A DNA stretch of 64,000 bases from Micropterus salmoides (lineage: Eukaryota > Chordata > Actinopteri > Centrarchiformes > Centrarchidae), in contig NW_024044459.1 of NCBI RefSeq assembly GCF_014851395.1, positions 2,640,112 to 2,704,111 of the forward strand. Direction: 5' to 3'. A program made the translations under genes and the position numbers. Positions 11,601 to 22,949 of this stretch are shown piece by piece. How positions within the stretch are numbered: position 1 is the stretch's first letter; each line of letters begins with the position of its first letter. Below the pieces are notes generated by a model. That model worked only from the letters and a program-made list of their open reading frames with translations. It had not been told where the DNA came from and did no database searches.

Positions 11601-12571
11601 GAGCGTCCTGTAGCTGCCGTTGCGGGCGACAAAGATTTGAAAATCCTTTCTATGGCCAACACTCAATCAACAGTGTTTCACTAGTTCTGCTCTGTTCTGC
11701 GTTTTATATACTTAATTAACAGTATGACACCACTGCTCCCAAAAGCAGAAGTGACACCTATCAAGAGGCGGTTTCTAGCCTTTTTAAAAAGCCTTGTGTT
11801 GGTGACATCAGTGCAGGAAAACAAAATCCTAAATAAACAGCAGTTATTTGCCTTGCATTAGTGATGACTGTACCAGCAAGCCTATCTATTTGTAATAGGC
11901 CTCCCACTGTCAGTCAGACCTGGCTTTAAAAGCTCTATCGACATGTACAGTTCATGGTTTCATTTTATGACAGTAAACAGTTAATCTAAACTCCAATGAA
12001 CATTAAAGCATTTTAAATCCAATAAAATAAAGCTACAGCTGAATAATCATTCACAACATTAGGAGCTCACTGTAGCTTTGGTTTCTTTGACCAGGTTTTG
12101 AAATATCTGTCACTGAGGTGTCTGCCTACAATATGTGCCGACTACGTGGAGATGAATGGAACTTCTCATTTTGTGCTGCAGGCACTGAAAAAGAAAATTT
12201 GAAAAAATCTAAAGCAGAATCTTTGTCTCCTGTTAAGGTCTTTTCAGACAGTAAGCAACACTCCTCTTGTGAACCTGCTTGGATCCACTGGGCAAGTTAC
12301 TGACAATTAATCGCCAGATGCTCTACGGGTGGTAACTATAGAAGAGGCTTGTATGCCTGTCGGTACAACTTTTTTTTATAGGCTATAGCAACATATTAAA
12401 ATATATCTTCTATAAAATATTTAAAGAGTCTATCCCCTCAACTACTAACTGTCAAATTAGTTCAAGAAATATAAGCTCTGGCAGTGGGCGGGCGTGTGCG
12501 TGAGATGAGCACAACCGCAAATTCACAGGATTGTGCCCAAAAATAAATTAGCCTACTAGATACGTAAGTTC

Positions 12572-13227
12572 GTCCCTCCAGGATTTCGCAATAGCAACTG
12601 TTAACACAAATTCAATAAATCTCTGTGAATTCAGCGCAACTTGCAATATGACCAATCACCACAACCTGTCCACAAATTCGACCTATCGTTGTCACACATC
12701 AGCAAACTCACTTCCTTGTTTACAAGATGCAGCAGACATGTGATACCAACGTTTCACATTTGCAGACAAAAAAACAGCAAAGTACCATAAAAAACAGGAT
12801 CTAGATCTTCTTTAAACTGTTTTGCAAATGTGCAGTATTGTAGCCGAATATAAAGGACATCATCTACTGACAAATACTTTGCTTCCGCAAAACATACGTG
12901 ACAATGGCAGAAAGGCACAGAACACTGTGACAAAGGCTGCTGCGTCCCAGTCAATCGTAAGCACTGAAAGAATCAAGGTGAGCTGGTTTAAATATGCAGG
13001 GTTAGGGTTAGGCCCATGAAATCCTGGAGGGACTATAACTATAAAGTAAAAAAAAAAAAAAATCACATTTACCTTTGCAGTTTTTACTTATTCCCACAAT
13101 TTCATCTCAAACAAATGACCCAAAACATTGCAACTTTCAGTGCAATTTTTTTAGATAAGCTGCCACAAAATCAGGCATTTTAGACCGCAATTATCACAAA
13201 AAAGGCCCGCAAAATCATAGAGGGACT
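12572..13227. mobile_element. hAT-like non-autonomous element(s)
   Basis: GTCCCTCCAGGATTTCGC at 12572 and its inverse GAAATCCTGGAGGGAC at 13018-13033 form inverted ends. A second inverse end, AAAATCATAGAGGGACT, lies at 13211-13227. The stretch 13034-13227 read in reverse resembles an abundant teleost hAT-type end (GCGGGCCTTTTTTGTGAT). This may be one element with an internal end, or two adjoining elements. There is no transposase frame. Confidence 0.6.
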
Positions 13228-14045
13228 GGTCAATCACTCCCCATCTGACAGTTCCTAGCATACAGCCAGCAAGCAAACTTTAGTGACTTGGGTGCAAAAT
13301 ATTGTGGCCATGTTGATTGTTGACTGGAGGTGAAATTGAAATGTCAGCGATGTCAGCGTTGATTTTGACCAATGAATGTAGGTTGGAGGTGAAGCACGCA
13401 CATGAAACTTCACAAAAATAGAACAAGGGCGACCCGTCGCTCAGCCTCTTCACTGGGAACAACTGAAACAATCTGATATTTGCTTGTTTGCAAAAGACCA
13501 TTGCTCTGCATAATCCAGAGTCCTCAGTGTGAACATTTATCATTGGAGATACTTTAAATGAAAAATGTATTAAATATGAAATTATATGGACACATTTTTT
13601 GGTAAGAGATGTTGCTGTTGAATTGTAAAACATCTTTTTTCAACTCCTGAGCACCAAAATTCCTTTCACCTCCACTGTATTGGGGTGAAGACAAATATCT
13701 AACAAGCTAAAAACCTTCGATATCCTCCCGAGGTAAAGGAGAAAATATGTTTATTTTATAATTTTGGAGAACCAACCCTTTAAATATTTTTATTGCGTCA
13801 GCACTGTTTTCTTAATTGTGCAAATGTGAATGGACTTATTTGGACCATTTTCTTCATGCAAATCACTGGTCATTAAGATACCATTAACATCCTGCAAACT
13901 GTATAACTATACAGTAACAATCAAACTCCTATTAGACATATTCATTTTTCACATAGAATCTGAGACACTTGGATTGTAACTATCTTAACATTACTGTAGG
14001 TATATTTACACTTACACACTTTTGAAATGACTTCATGAAGACACA

Positions 14046-14101
14046 AGCTGAACAAGAGAATGTTTTAAAAATACCTTTTTAAAACCTTCTCTTGTTCAGC
14101 T
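14046..14101. ncRNA. Near-perfect 26-bp hairpin inside the microRNA cluster (unclassified)
   Basis: Arm 14046-14071 (starts AGCTGAACAAGAGAA) is the reverse complement of 14076-14101 with one mismatch (position 61 against 86), and the loop TACC is at 14072-14075. It lies between miR-454 and miR-130b and would be in the same primary transcript. The 56-nt length and 4-nt loop are shorter than a usual pre-miRNA, so it may equally be a small palindrome or a MITE scar. I do not recognise the sequence. Confidence 0.45.
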
Positions 14102-14394
14102 AGTAAGTTAAAGTTAAACAAGCAGTTATTTCATTATACAGCATTCACACAGTGGTTCAAACAACTTCATCAACAATCATTTATCTTTATTGGAAGAACT
14201 TAATGAAAGACTCAGCGTTTCACTCATAACAAGGCTACAATGTTGAAAATTCTTACACAGCTTGTATCACAGTGTATATTTAACCTGAGTGAGATCTGCA
14301 GCCAGCAGCAGTCTGAACCTCAACATAATGTAACTGCCCCAGCTGGGCTGAATAATGCCTGGGACATAACACACCAGAGGAGGAAGATCATCCC

Positions 14395-14482
14395 TCAGAG
14401 TCAAGACCCTATAAGCAATATTGCACTACTCTGTTACCTCTAGTGAAAGCAGAGGCAATATTGATAGGGTCTCGTCTGCAAG
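14395..14482 (-). ncRNA. mir454: microRNA precursor miR-454
   Basis: Read on the minus strand, the 3p arm at 14428-14406 begins UAGUGCAAUAUUGCUUAUAG, as in vertebrate miR-454. The 5p arm at 14470-14449 begins ACCCUAUCAAUAUUGCCUCU, like the known star strand. The two arms pair around a loop near 14429-14448. The seed AGUGCAA is shared with miR-130 and miR-301, so the products should overlap in targets. From memory, human miR-454 sits with miR-301a in another locus (17q22), not with miR-130b; here it sits between miR-301 and miR-130b. Confidence 0.95.
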
Positions 14483-14614
14483 GAGACAGAGATGACACAG
14501 ACTGGTTCTCAGACAGGAAGAGTCTCAGTCTGAGAAGACGTGTCTAAATCTGAGAGGAACAGTCTCAATCTGAGGCTACAGGTGACCAGAGGAGATGGGA
14601 TCAGCAACTATTCA

Positions 14615-14710
14615 CTTCAATTCCATTTTATTTATATAGCTCCAAATTATAGCACAAGTTATCTCAGGGAACTTTTAATATACAGCAGGTCTAGTCTGTA
14701 CTCATATATA
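14615..14710 (-). repeat. Dispersed LINE/SINE 3'-tail repeat, minus orientation
   Basis: TTCAATTCCATTTTATTTAT followed by AGCTCCAAATTATAGCACAA is the reverse of the common fish tail (GCGCTATATAAATAAAATTG). Other copies are at 15540-15655 (plus) and 25840-25960 (minus). Confidence 0.55.
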
Positions 14711-15539
14711 TATATATATATATATATATTAAACTACAAACCCATGAACACAAGGAGAGGACTGAAACACAAGTATCTGGAAGTCAAGTTCCCCAAGTTC
14801 TCTGCAGAAGAAGTAAGCAATCAGTTTAATACATTTTTTATGATGTTAGAAACTTTTTTACACCAAATTTGTTCCAGTAGCTTTTCCACCAGAGATGCTG
14901 CCGTCACCATGGAAACATTTTCAATTAAAGCTGCAACAAGGTATCGAATAATCGATTAGTTGTTGACTATTAAATTAATTGCCAACTACTTGGATAATCG
15001 ATTAATCTGAAAAATTCTCAGATTCTAGCTTATTAAATGTAAATATTTTCTGGTTTCTTTCCTCCTCTATGACAGTAAACAGAATATCATTAGGTGGTAG
15101 ACAAAACAAGATATTTGAGGATATCATCTTTGGATTTGGAAACACTGATTGTCATTTTCACCATTTTCTGACATTTATAGAGACTATATAGACCAAACAA
15201 CTAATTAATTAATTAAAAAGAGTATATAATATTTGACAGAGGCCATATTTGAATCTAAATGAGTCATAATTTGATCTTTTTAATTTGAGCGTTGATAAAG
15301 CATAGCCTGTATTAACTGTAATAGATTTGTCTCCTACTTTTGACTTTTTAACTTCAGTGAAAGAAGAAAGTCAAAAAGGTTATCACAAATTTTTTTGACT
15401 TAGAAATGCTCTCAAATTTAAAGAGACCTACACCGGTCTGTTGGGTTCTTCTGAGACATGTTTTGGAGTGATTATACACAATATCAAAGAATAGTTTCAG
15501 CCTACTATGTGCATTTGAAAGTGTGATGGGATGTTATGC

Positions 15540-15655
15540 TACATTTTACACATATCATCACAGAGTACAGTCTAGACCTGCTCTTTTATGAAAAGCGCAC
15601 TGAGATAACTGTTGTTGTGATTTGGCGCTATATTAATAAAATTTTATTGAATTTT
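15540..15655 (+). repeat. Dispersed LINE/SINE 3'-tail repeat, plus orientation
   Basis: CACTGAGATAACTGTTGTTG, TGATTTGGCGCTATATTAAT and AAAATTTTATTGAATT form the same tail as the copies at 14.6 and 25.85 kb. No coding part is attached. Confidence 0.6.
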
Positions 15656-15659
15656 CTTT

Positions 15660-18006
15660 TTCGCATTTATTAAACCTAAAAGCTAGAATTGATTTTGTTT
15701 GCAATCACTTCATACATTTTCAATGTCAGCACTCGTCATTAAATTCTCCTTATTATACAATTTCCCTGATGCCCCTCATCTACCAGCAGAAAAATTTCTT
15801 TCCTGCTCCAGTTAAGTTTTCTTTTCTTTCCAGTTCAGCCAATTTCCCAATATTTCATTATATTTTATAGTATATTTATTATAAAATACATTATATAAAA
15901 TACAAGTATATGTTGGATTATAAATATATTAGACTGATGTCAATTGTACATGTAAATGGTTACTGGAAAAATTCAAGATTTCACACACACAACAATGAGC
16001 TTTAAAAAAAAATGAAATTGTGTTTTTGCAGAATAACATCACTAAAAACTGTAGTAAAACTAAGTATCAATGTGGCAGTGTTTGGTAAATCCTTGCTTCT
16101 GATTGGATATTCCTGCTCTCAGCACCCATGTTAAACAGTTGGGTCATATTAAACAGAAGGAGTTAGTATTATTTTCAGTGGCAGAATGCTGACTCTGACC
16201 CTCATTAAAACCAAAGTCCTTTGAGACAACAGACGTGATCAGTTCTACTCTCATATTTCACCCCTTATTGTTTTTTTTTTAGAAATGATCAGGGGCCTCA
16301 GCACATGTCTTTCATCCTGCTCTGTAACCACAAACAGGTCACAAAATCACAATCACAAAAATGTAAATATATACATTTTTTTCTAAATCTAATTTGTCAA
16401 ATTTTGTCAATTTATATCCAATTCTATCAGTGCACTTAGAAACTATAGAATTTTAGTTTTGGTATACCAAAGCTTTGCAAGTTCTGATTTCTGAGCTACA
16501 TATTTAAACATTCTGTACATTTGTGAGCAGATTATCTTTTTTCTCTGAAAATTCAAACTGACCCTATCAATGTCTTTCTGCTTTATTTGTTCATCATGGT
16601 AAGTGCTTCATTACTTGTGATTTATATTGGCAGCTAAAGGGCTGAACAATTATTTGAAATATTATCAAATTCGCAATAAGGCCAGGTGCAATATTCAAAT
16701 CGCAGGAGCTGCTATTTTTGATAAAAGGTCAAATGCGTCACAACATACTATTTCAAATGAAGTGTTGTGGTGCTACAGAGATGCCCCGGCCTGCAAATCA
16801 TATTCTCAAGACAGCGAACATGCTTGCAAAAATCACATCATCATCATTTTTATATTTTTTTCAGTGAAAATGAAAAGCAAAAATTTTCCAATCCTACTAA
16901 AATCGTGACTCATTTCACAAACACAGTTTTTTTGCCTATGGTTCAGCCCTAGCAGCTAATTAAAGCTGGAGGAAGACAAGGTATGCAGACTATGTATGCA
17001 GAATATGGCAACATGAACAGAGGATGTTGTGTACAGAGAGTTATTGCAGCCATTGCTAAAACAGCAAATATGACCAGGTCTTTAGACGACGTTCTGAGTT
17101 AACATACTGTTCAATACAGATGCATTCACACTTGACAGCCCTCTGAACACAATGTGTCTCACACAGCTTCTTGAGATCACTAATGTTGTAATGTGGTTGT
17201 GGTGTGTTTACACTTGAATCTACATGCTCCTCAGCACGAGGGGATCACTGTAGCTGATCACTCAGGAGTCATGTTAATGGCAGCTGTACTTGCACTATTA
17301 GTCCCTCTCCATGGACCTTCCCCTATCAGCTACACTTCATATAGACCCAGTCAGCTCTAGTATTTGCCTGCCAGCACAATGAAAAAGACAAGGTACTACA
17401 TGCCGCTTATCCAAACTCTCCCCTCTGATCCATACGTAAGTATTATTACTATGTTAATATGAAGTGGTCTGATCTCATCTGTCATTTTAAAAAAAGGTGA
17501 GTGATCATCATGAGGCAAACCAGTAGTTCAGTAAAAACTAAATCAATGAAACAATTCTTGGACAAAAGAATTTCCTTGAATAGCACTACTCACATATTAT
17601 GAGATTAGATGTATGTGAGCCTAAATCGGCAGCTAAAGACATTGCTGCAAAAAAGAAGATCCTCTCACGTTCTAGTGGTTTTACCCTCCACTCCAGCAAA
17701 TTCCACAGTCGCTTGCAAAACAGCGGCTAAATATGAAGCTACAGGCTCCAGTGCTCCAAGGCGTGCGCGCACACACACACGCACACACACACACCCCCCA
17801 ATGGCAGTCACCCCCCAACTCCACCCCGACCTCCCACCCCCAAGCGGCCCTGCCCTCCACATTCCTCACACAGAGCCCCATCCCCCCTACGACCTGCCCC
17901 ACATAGGAAACTTACCCCATATTTCCCACCCACACTGTGACTTCTTCAAGCCTGCACACTCAAATTATGCTTTCAAAAGCTGCCTGAAAGACAGGGGGAA
18001 AAAGCG

Positions 18007-18040
<34 letters not shown>

Positions 18041-19660
18041 CCATAATAAAATGACTGCAATGTTACCCTTTAGGCTTACGCATGTTCCTTCCAGAGGGTT
18101 TCACACAGATATTTTTAATAGATGGTTGTGTTTTTTTTTATGTATGTTCTCACACATAAAACTGACATAAAAATGTTTACCAACTCATTTGTTTTAAAAG
18201 GTCTGGTTTGTTTGTTCTGATAAATAATGTGTTGTAATTAAACTGTATTCAAAAAGGCTGCATTTCATTTCAGTCAAGCAATCCAAATCACATTACATAA
18301 AAACTGATTATTTTTGTACTTTTATCCTTTCCTGTTCCTAAAATACAATTTCCATGTAATAAGTCTGACTGGCTTCCTCACACTGATTTTACATTAAAAT
18401 GTTACAGTATGTCATTCAATTTATTTAAATTAAATCACTTTTGCAAAAAAAGGGTATCCACTTATCCCTAATTCAAATCAGGATGCTTAAAACACCTTTA
18501 GAGAATTAAGGAGAAGTTAAGGTAAACGTGGTAAAGCATTTAGCCTACTATAAATGATTTCACACTGTGGGCCAGCATGTAGCAACACATTACACTGTCT
18601 AACAAGATGTGTGAAGAATTTGGAAAGTTGATCTTAAAGCATGTTACTTAATCTGACACGTGGTCTGCACTGCAAACCAAGACAGCCTCTGAAGTTCTGT
18701 GAACAAAATGTTCTCTTTTTTTCCTTTTTTTTTTTAGGAGGAGTGGTCCAGGAGGCCTTTATCTCCCAGGGTAAAATACAGCCTAATAATGCGGCATGGT
18801 TGAACAGAAAAGCCACAGACTCTTCCTGTCATAAGGATCTCTGGGTTTAGCCGCTGGTTCTCAAACTGCGGACTGGGGACCTCCAGCGGTCCTTGAGGGA
18901 GTTTCCAAAATAAAGGATAATTTTTTTGTTTCACTGAATAAAATAGCAAATAAATTTTTTTTGTTTTAGACAAAGGTTTAGCTGAGCTTAATAGACAGTT
19001 ATTGAGATATATGAGAAACATGTCAAAAAAACTAATGGACTTCTGGAACGTCTTCAAAATTAAGATCATGTTAAATTGTATCTATGTGGATCTTTGAACT
19101 GAAGAAGTTCAGTATTATATGAGAGCAGCCTCCCAATATAATCCCCATATGGGAGTCAATGTCTAAGTCTAAATTTAATATTATTTCCTCATTATAATAT
19201 AAAGCAGAAATCAGCCAAAGACTTTAAAGAAACTAAAATGTGGACGTTAATTAACAAAAAGCAGCTAAGCTTGCAGAGTAAATTCTCCATCTAAAATTGT
19301 TAGTGTGCCAATTATTGATTACTTAGACTGATTAAATAAAAATATTTCTTGTGTCACCATTATTGCTTACACTTCTCCCTAGAAATTCACTTTATTCATA
19401 ACATAGGTTTTGATGTTAACTTACACTTGGCTAGCTGTGGTAAAAGGCTCCAATCTGCTCTAAACCTAAGGCCTGTGTGATATGATTGGTTCTGGAAGTC
19501 TGTGCGCATGTCTGTCTGTGTAAATCTGGAGGATGGGGCGGGGGGGGGGGTGCTTCCTTCCAATAAGAACCTACAGAGGTTCCTCCATGGTGTCTGTTTT
19601 CTTGTCCTTGTTTCTCTGTTTAACAGCATCTGTCCTTCTGCCGTGCTTCTGCTGTAGTAC
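15660..19660. other. Intergenic, probably within the pri-microRNA transcript; no gene recognised
   Basis: This lies between miR-301 and miR-454 on the minus strand. It is AT-rich with two short CA runs (about 17.77 and 18.01 kb). The 145-codon open stretch at 17.6-18.05 kb is driven by CA repeats and proline-rich low complexity and is not called as a gene. Confidence 0.55.
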
Positions 19661-19664
19661 AGGG

Positions 19665-19747
19665 CGAAGGCCGAATGCTATGACAATACTATTGCACTGC
19701 TTTAGCGGATGGTACAGTAGTGCAACATCGTCAAAGCAGCTGACCTC
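19665..19747 (-). ncRNA. mir301: microRNA precursor miR-301
   Basis: Read on the minus strand, the 3p arm at 19699-19675 begins CAGUGCAAUAGUAUUGUCAU, matching the miR-301 family (closest in memory to zebrafish miR-301c because of CAUAGCAU at the end). The 5p arm at 19737-19716 begins GCUUUGACGAUGUUGCACUA. The arms pair around a loop at 19700-19715. It lies about 0.3 kb downstream of miR-130c, the same spacing class as the human 301b-130b pair. The seed is AGUGCAA. Confidence 0.95.
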
Positions 19748-19983
19748 TGCACACTGGGACACACTCACACACACAGTGAATAACGGGCAGCCTTACCACA
19801 CACACACTAGAGACATACCACGACGACAGACTGATGTGTCAGACAAATTAAAGCTATGACACAGCCACAGCGGCTAACTACTCCAGTCCATTTAAGGCTA
19901 ACAGAGAGCCAATTCTATATTTTCATGTCACATTTAAATAAGATTTGTAAGTAGAGGAAGGTGGAGGAGGAAAGGGGGTGTGG

Positions 19984-20006
19984 TGTGTGTGTGTGTGTGT
20001 GGGGGT

Positions 20007-20041
<35 letters not shown>

Positions 20042-20051
20042 GGGGGGGGGG
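19984..20051. repeat. (GT)n/(G)n tract between miR-130c and miR-301
   Basis: GT runs are broken by GGGGGTGGG and end in a G run of about a dozen that touches the base of the miR-130c hairpin. On the transcribed minus strand this is C- and AC-rich RNA. Confidence 0.95.
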
Positions 20052-20130
20052 TTGTCAGCCAATGCCCTTTTAATATTGCACTGCTCATCTGATTTCACAG
20101 TAGTACAACAGAAAAAGGGCTTTGGACAAC
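20051..20130 (-). ncRNA. mir130c: microRNA precursor miR-130c
   Basis: Read on the minus strand, the 3p arm at 20083-20062 begins CAGUGCAAUAUUAAAAGGGC, which matches my memory of zebrafish miR-130c. The 5p arm at 20120-20099 begins GCCCUUUUUCUGUUGUACUA. Outer bases GUUGUC (from 20051) and GACAAC (to 20130) close the stem, and the loop spans about 20084-20098. It is the first hairpin of the cluster in transcription order, about 2 kb from the candidate promoter. The seed is AGUGCAA. Confidence 0.95.
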
Positions 20131-20139
20131 AAAGTTTTT

Positions 20140-21580
20140 CCTCAAATCCGTTAAATTTCTATTCAAAAACCAGCATGCAAGCCGTCAGCTCCAACGTTAC
20201 TAAACTATGTAGACAGTACGGGGCCTATAGGGCCTATGTGAGCCTACCACAAAACAACTATTAACATGTTGGAAGCCATAAGCAAACCAGCAGCCGTGAA
20301 ACAACCAAATAGGCTTATTAGGTTTCCAATACAATGTAGCCTATTGGGCGTAACATGCAGAAAAAGGAAAGCTTATAATCTATGCAAATTGGAAAGAATT
20401 GATAAGCTATGCAACCATAAACTGTTGAAAATGAATGATAGTGATATGGTGATAAGGGGACTCCCATCTGAAGGCATGTCACTTTTCCTGTAATTTGTTC
20501 TTGTCAGCATTAGGCTAGAAGACCTTGAGGAGAAACATAGGCCTATTTACTAAAATCAAAACCAAAGCTATTCCAATAGGCTGTGGCCTCTCTGAAAACA
20601 GGCAGTGAACAGGACTTCGCCTGAAGGAAACGAGGGTGGAGAGAACATATATAGGGCAAAGAGCACATTCCACGATACAATACCAGAAACCTTCATTTAA
20701 TACCTACTATTCCTGTCCCTTTAGCCAAACTGGCAATTTGAAACCCTCCTCATTTAGGAAACAGGGGGGTGGGGGCCTACCAGGGGCTTTGTTATTTCCA
20801 ATGTTCAGAGAAGTTTACAATCAGCCAAAGTGCTTATTTTCCTTGCCAAAACTCTGATGAAACACACATGCACGCAGATCAAAAAGCAAACCGCCACGGC
20901 ATCTCAAACTCCATCACATTTAAAACAAACAAATACTGCGAGACCACGAGCTAGTTAAAGCAACCTTTTTGTTTTACTGTGCTAATTTAAATTTAAAACA
21001 GGCTGAAGTGGCCCTAAAGAAACAGCTCAATGTGTGAGAAAATGTACTGTCTTCTCTCCCAACAGAATAATGAGGTTACACATTTGTTTTTTTGTTTTTT
21101 TACATCAAAAGGCTTTTTACTCTGAAGTTATTTTCCCCATATGTTCCCGTTAAAGCACAGTGTTAAATATTAGGGTATTTTGAAAATGCTGCAGCCATAG
21201 CAAGCACACATTCCTACGATAAAGACAAGTAGGCTACATATGAGTTTGTGCAGAAAGTTCCATATACCCTATACTCTGTGATGCCCTGTAAAACTGTACC
21301 TTTTGAAAAGAAGCTTTTTCCAGATTAAAGCACATATTTCACACACTATAGCTACGCCTGATGTATGGTCACTAAAACTAAGTGATTTAGTTACATAGCC
21401 TATGGTATATATTTCTTCAATACGCTGCTTTTTTGCTAAATAAAATTACTGTTGATTACAAAATTGTCTGCTGTATGGAGGGGTTCCTTAATAGTAGTAT
21501 ATTGAAAGAGAAACCTGAGACTTTAGGTCTCTAACATTAACTTAATAACTAGGTTATTACAGTGTAATTAATGACTCATT
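20140..21580. other. Between miR-130c and the candidate promoter; no gene recognised
   Basis: AT-rich sequence with no domain-bearing frame. If the promoter call is right, this is the 5' part of the pri-microRNA. Confidence 0.5.
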
Positions 21581-21792
21581 TGTCATCTTGCTGGGACCGA
21601 GCGGCAACCCAGGCGAACCCACGTCCCTGGACAACGCAAGACTAAGAATTAGCTCGTATGATAGTAGCCTATTTAGTTTAGATATCTCAGTTTGGGCCAA
21701 GAATAATCACTTGCATGGGCACACAACTGTCAATCACTCCCTTTATCACGCGTGCTCTCACGTGTACGCGCGCTCGCCTTTCCTCCACTTCT

Positions 21793-21823
21793 GTCTCTCT
21801 CTCTCTCTCTCTGTCTCTCTCTC
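21793..21823. repeat. (TC)n simple repeat
   Basis: TCTCTC run broken by one G, next to the GC-rich candidate promoter. Confidence 0.95.
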
Positions 21824-21839
21824 GGACACACACACAAAT

Positions 21840-22360
21840 ACGCACAAGCTGTTTTTTATGCTACGAGAGCTCGCGGAACCTGTCCGCGGCCAATCAGACC
21901 CACCAACATCCACGTCTGTCCGCGAGCTCCGCGCCATCTCCACACCGCAGCCGCAGCGCTATCCTCGCGCAGGCAGAGTTTCTGTTGAACGGTACTTGGC
22001 TGAGGCAGGGCCGGTTCGTACAGCTCAACGCACAGAAAATGAACAACGGGGCCAAGTTGGCCATTTCAGCGGGGGGAAAACGTCCCGCCCGTGACCGTCT
22101 ATCTCCAACACATACGTCCGTCTCATCTGCAGTAGTGGTTCACGGTGCGTAAAGGCTCCTCGGGTAGAAAAACTGTATTTCGTCCATTGGCAACCTCACG
22201 GCCTCCCAGCTCTGGACTCCATCTTTGACTAGTTGACATTCAGCTCCTGCCGAGACAAATTCCTTATTTGCATGCCAGCCTGCCATTGGTCTGTTTCTGC
22301 GCTTGTCCCTGTCCTCATTGGTGGAAAATCTATCTCATCACCTCGGGGATTGGTTACATA
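21840..22360 (-). promoter_or_regulatory. Candidate promoter of the miR-130c/301/454/130b primary transcript
   Basis: A locally GC- and CpG-rich stretch lies about 2 kb upstream of miR-130c in an AT-rich neighbourhood. Four CCAAT boxes read on the minus strand, at 22353-22349, 22321-22317, 22289-22285 and 22190-22186. The first three are exactly 32 bp apart and the fourth is 99 bp further. Each has a good NF-Y context (for example ACCAATGAG, GCCAATGGA). Another CCAAT reads on the plus strand at 21890-21894. Multiple CCAAT boxes about three helical turns apart are typical of TATA-less, cell-cycle-linked vertebrate promoters. A start site near 22.05-22.15 kb, transcribing leftwards, is inferred. 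Confidence 0.6.
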
Positions 22361-22557
22361 CCAAGGGGACGTCATTGTATGGTTTAATTTAACAATGAAC
22401 ACAAATTCTGTCTTCCATTCACAAATTTCTCATTACCCGCCTTTGAGGCGCTACATCGGGTTATTGAAGGAAAAGTAAAACAACAGTCATCACCTCCTCA
22501 CGTGCAGGAGTCCTTTCAGTAAAACGGAAAGTAGCTAATGATGACGGGCTAGCCTCT

Positions 22558-22947
22558 CCGGTGTTATGCCGTGTTTTGCCTGCCTGCCGAGAATTGCATG
22601 CACCTCCAAATACTGCTTTTAAACGCTATATTCTTTGTGGGGTTTTTGTGTGTGGGATTTTATGAACGTTTAGAGTCTCTAATATTTTAATAGGTATACT
22701 TAGTAGAAGTACCATTAGGCCTACTTGACATTCAGTAAATATATGTGGTGATAACGCCGTTTGATCAATGAGCACGGCAAAGTGTCTGAAAAGGACCTAA
22801 AGAGGTGGATGCATAATTCTGCAGATCAAATTTTGTAGGCTACCTGCCGAGATTTGCATCCACCTCTTTTCTCAGCATAAATGACCGTTAGCACCCGTGA
22901 GGTGCATGCAATTCTCGGCAGGCAGGCAGAATTTGTCAGAACACCGG
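22558..22947. repeat. 390-bp palindromic module with four alternating copies of a 23-bp motif
   Basis: The outer arms (22558-22606 and 22899-22947) begin and end in CCGGTGTT/AACACCGG and share a block built on CTGCCGAGAATTGCATGC followed by ACCTC. An inner inverted pair lies at 22802-22824 and 22844-22866. Copies 22584-22606 (+), 22802-22824 (-), 22844-22866 (+) and 22899-22921 (-) alternate in orientation. The inner plus copy contains a perfect octamer ATTTGCAT. It lies directly upstream of the candidate microRNA promoter. It may be a fold-back MITE or a regulatory dyad; I do not recognise the family. Confidence 0.7.
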
Positions 22948-22949
22948 TC

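Noticed and set aside
17609..18046. 145-codon frame with His/Thr/Pro-rich sequence
   Set aside because: Produced by CA repeats and low complexity; no splice or domain support.
18738..18772. Exon-like island after a T-rich acceptor
   Set aside because: A T-run, AG and a possible GTAAA donor exist, but the frame matches nothing and no partner exon is visible.
21588..22152. Overlapping 145-168-codon frames at the CpG-rich stretch
   Set aside because: Three frames are open at once over a TC repeat and GC-rich DNA, as expected for a promoter island; no protein family is recognisable.
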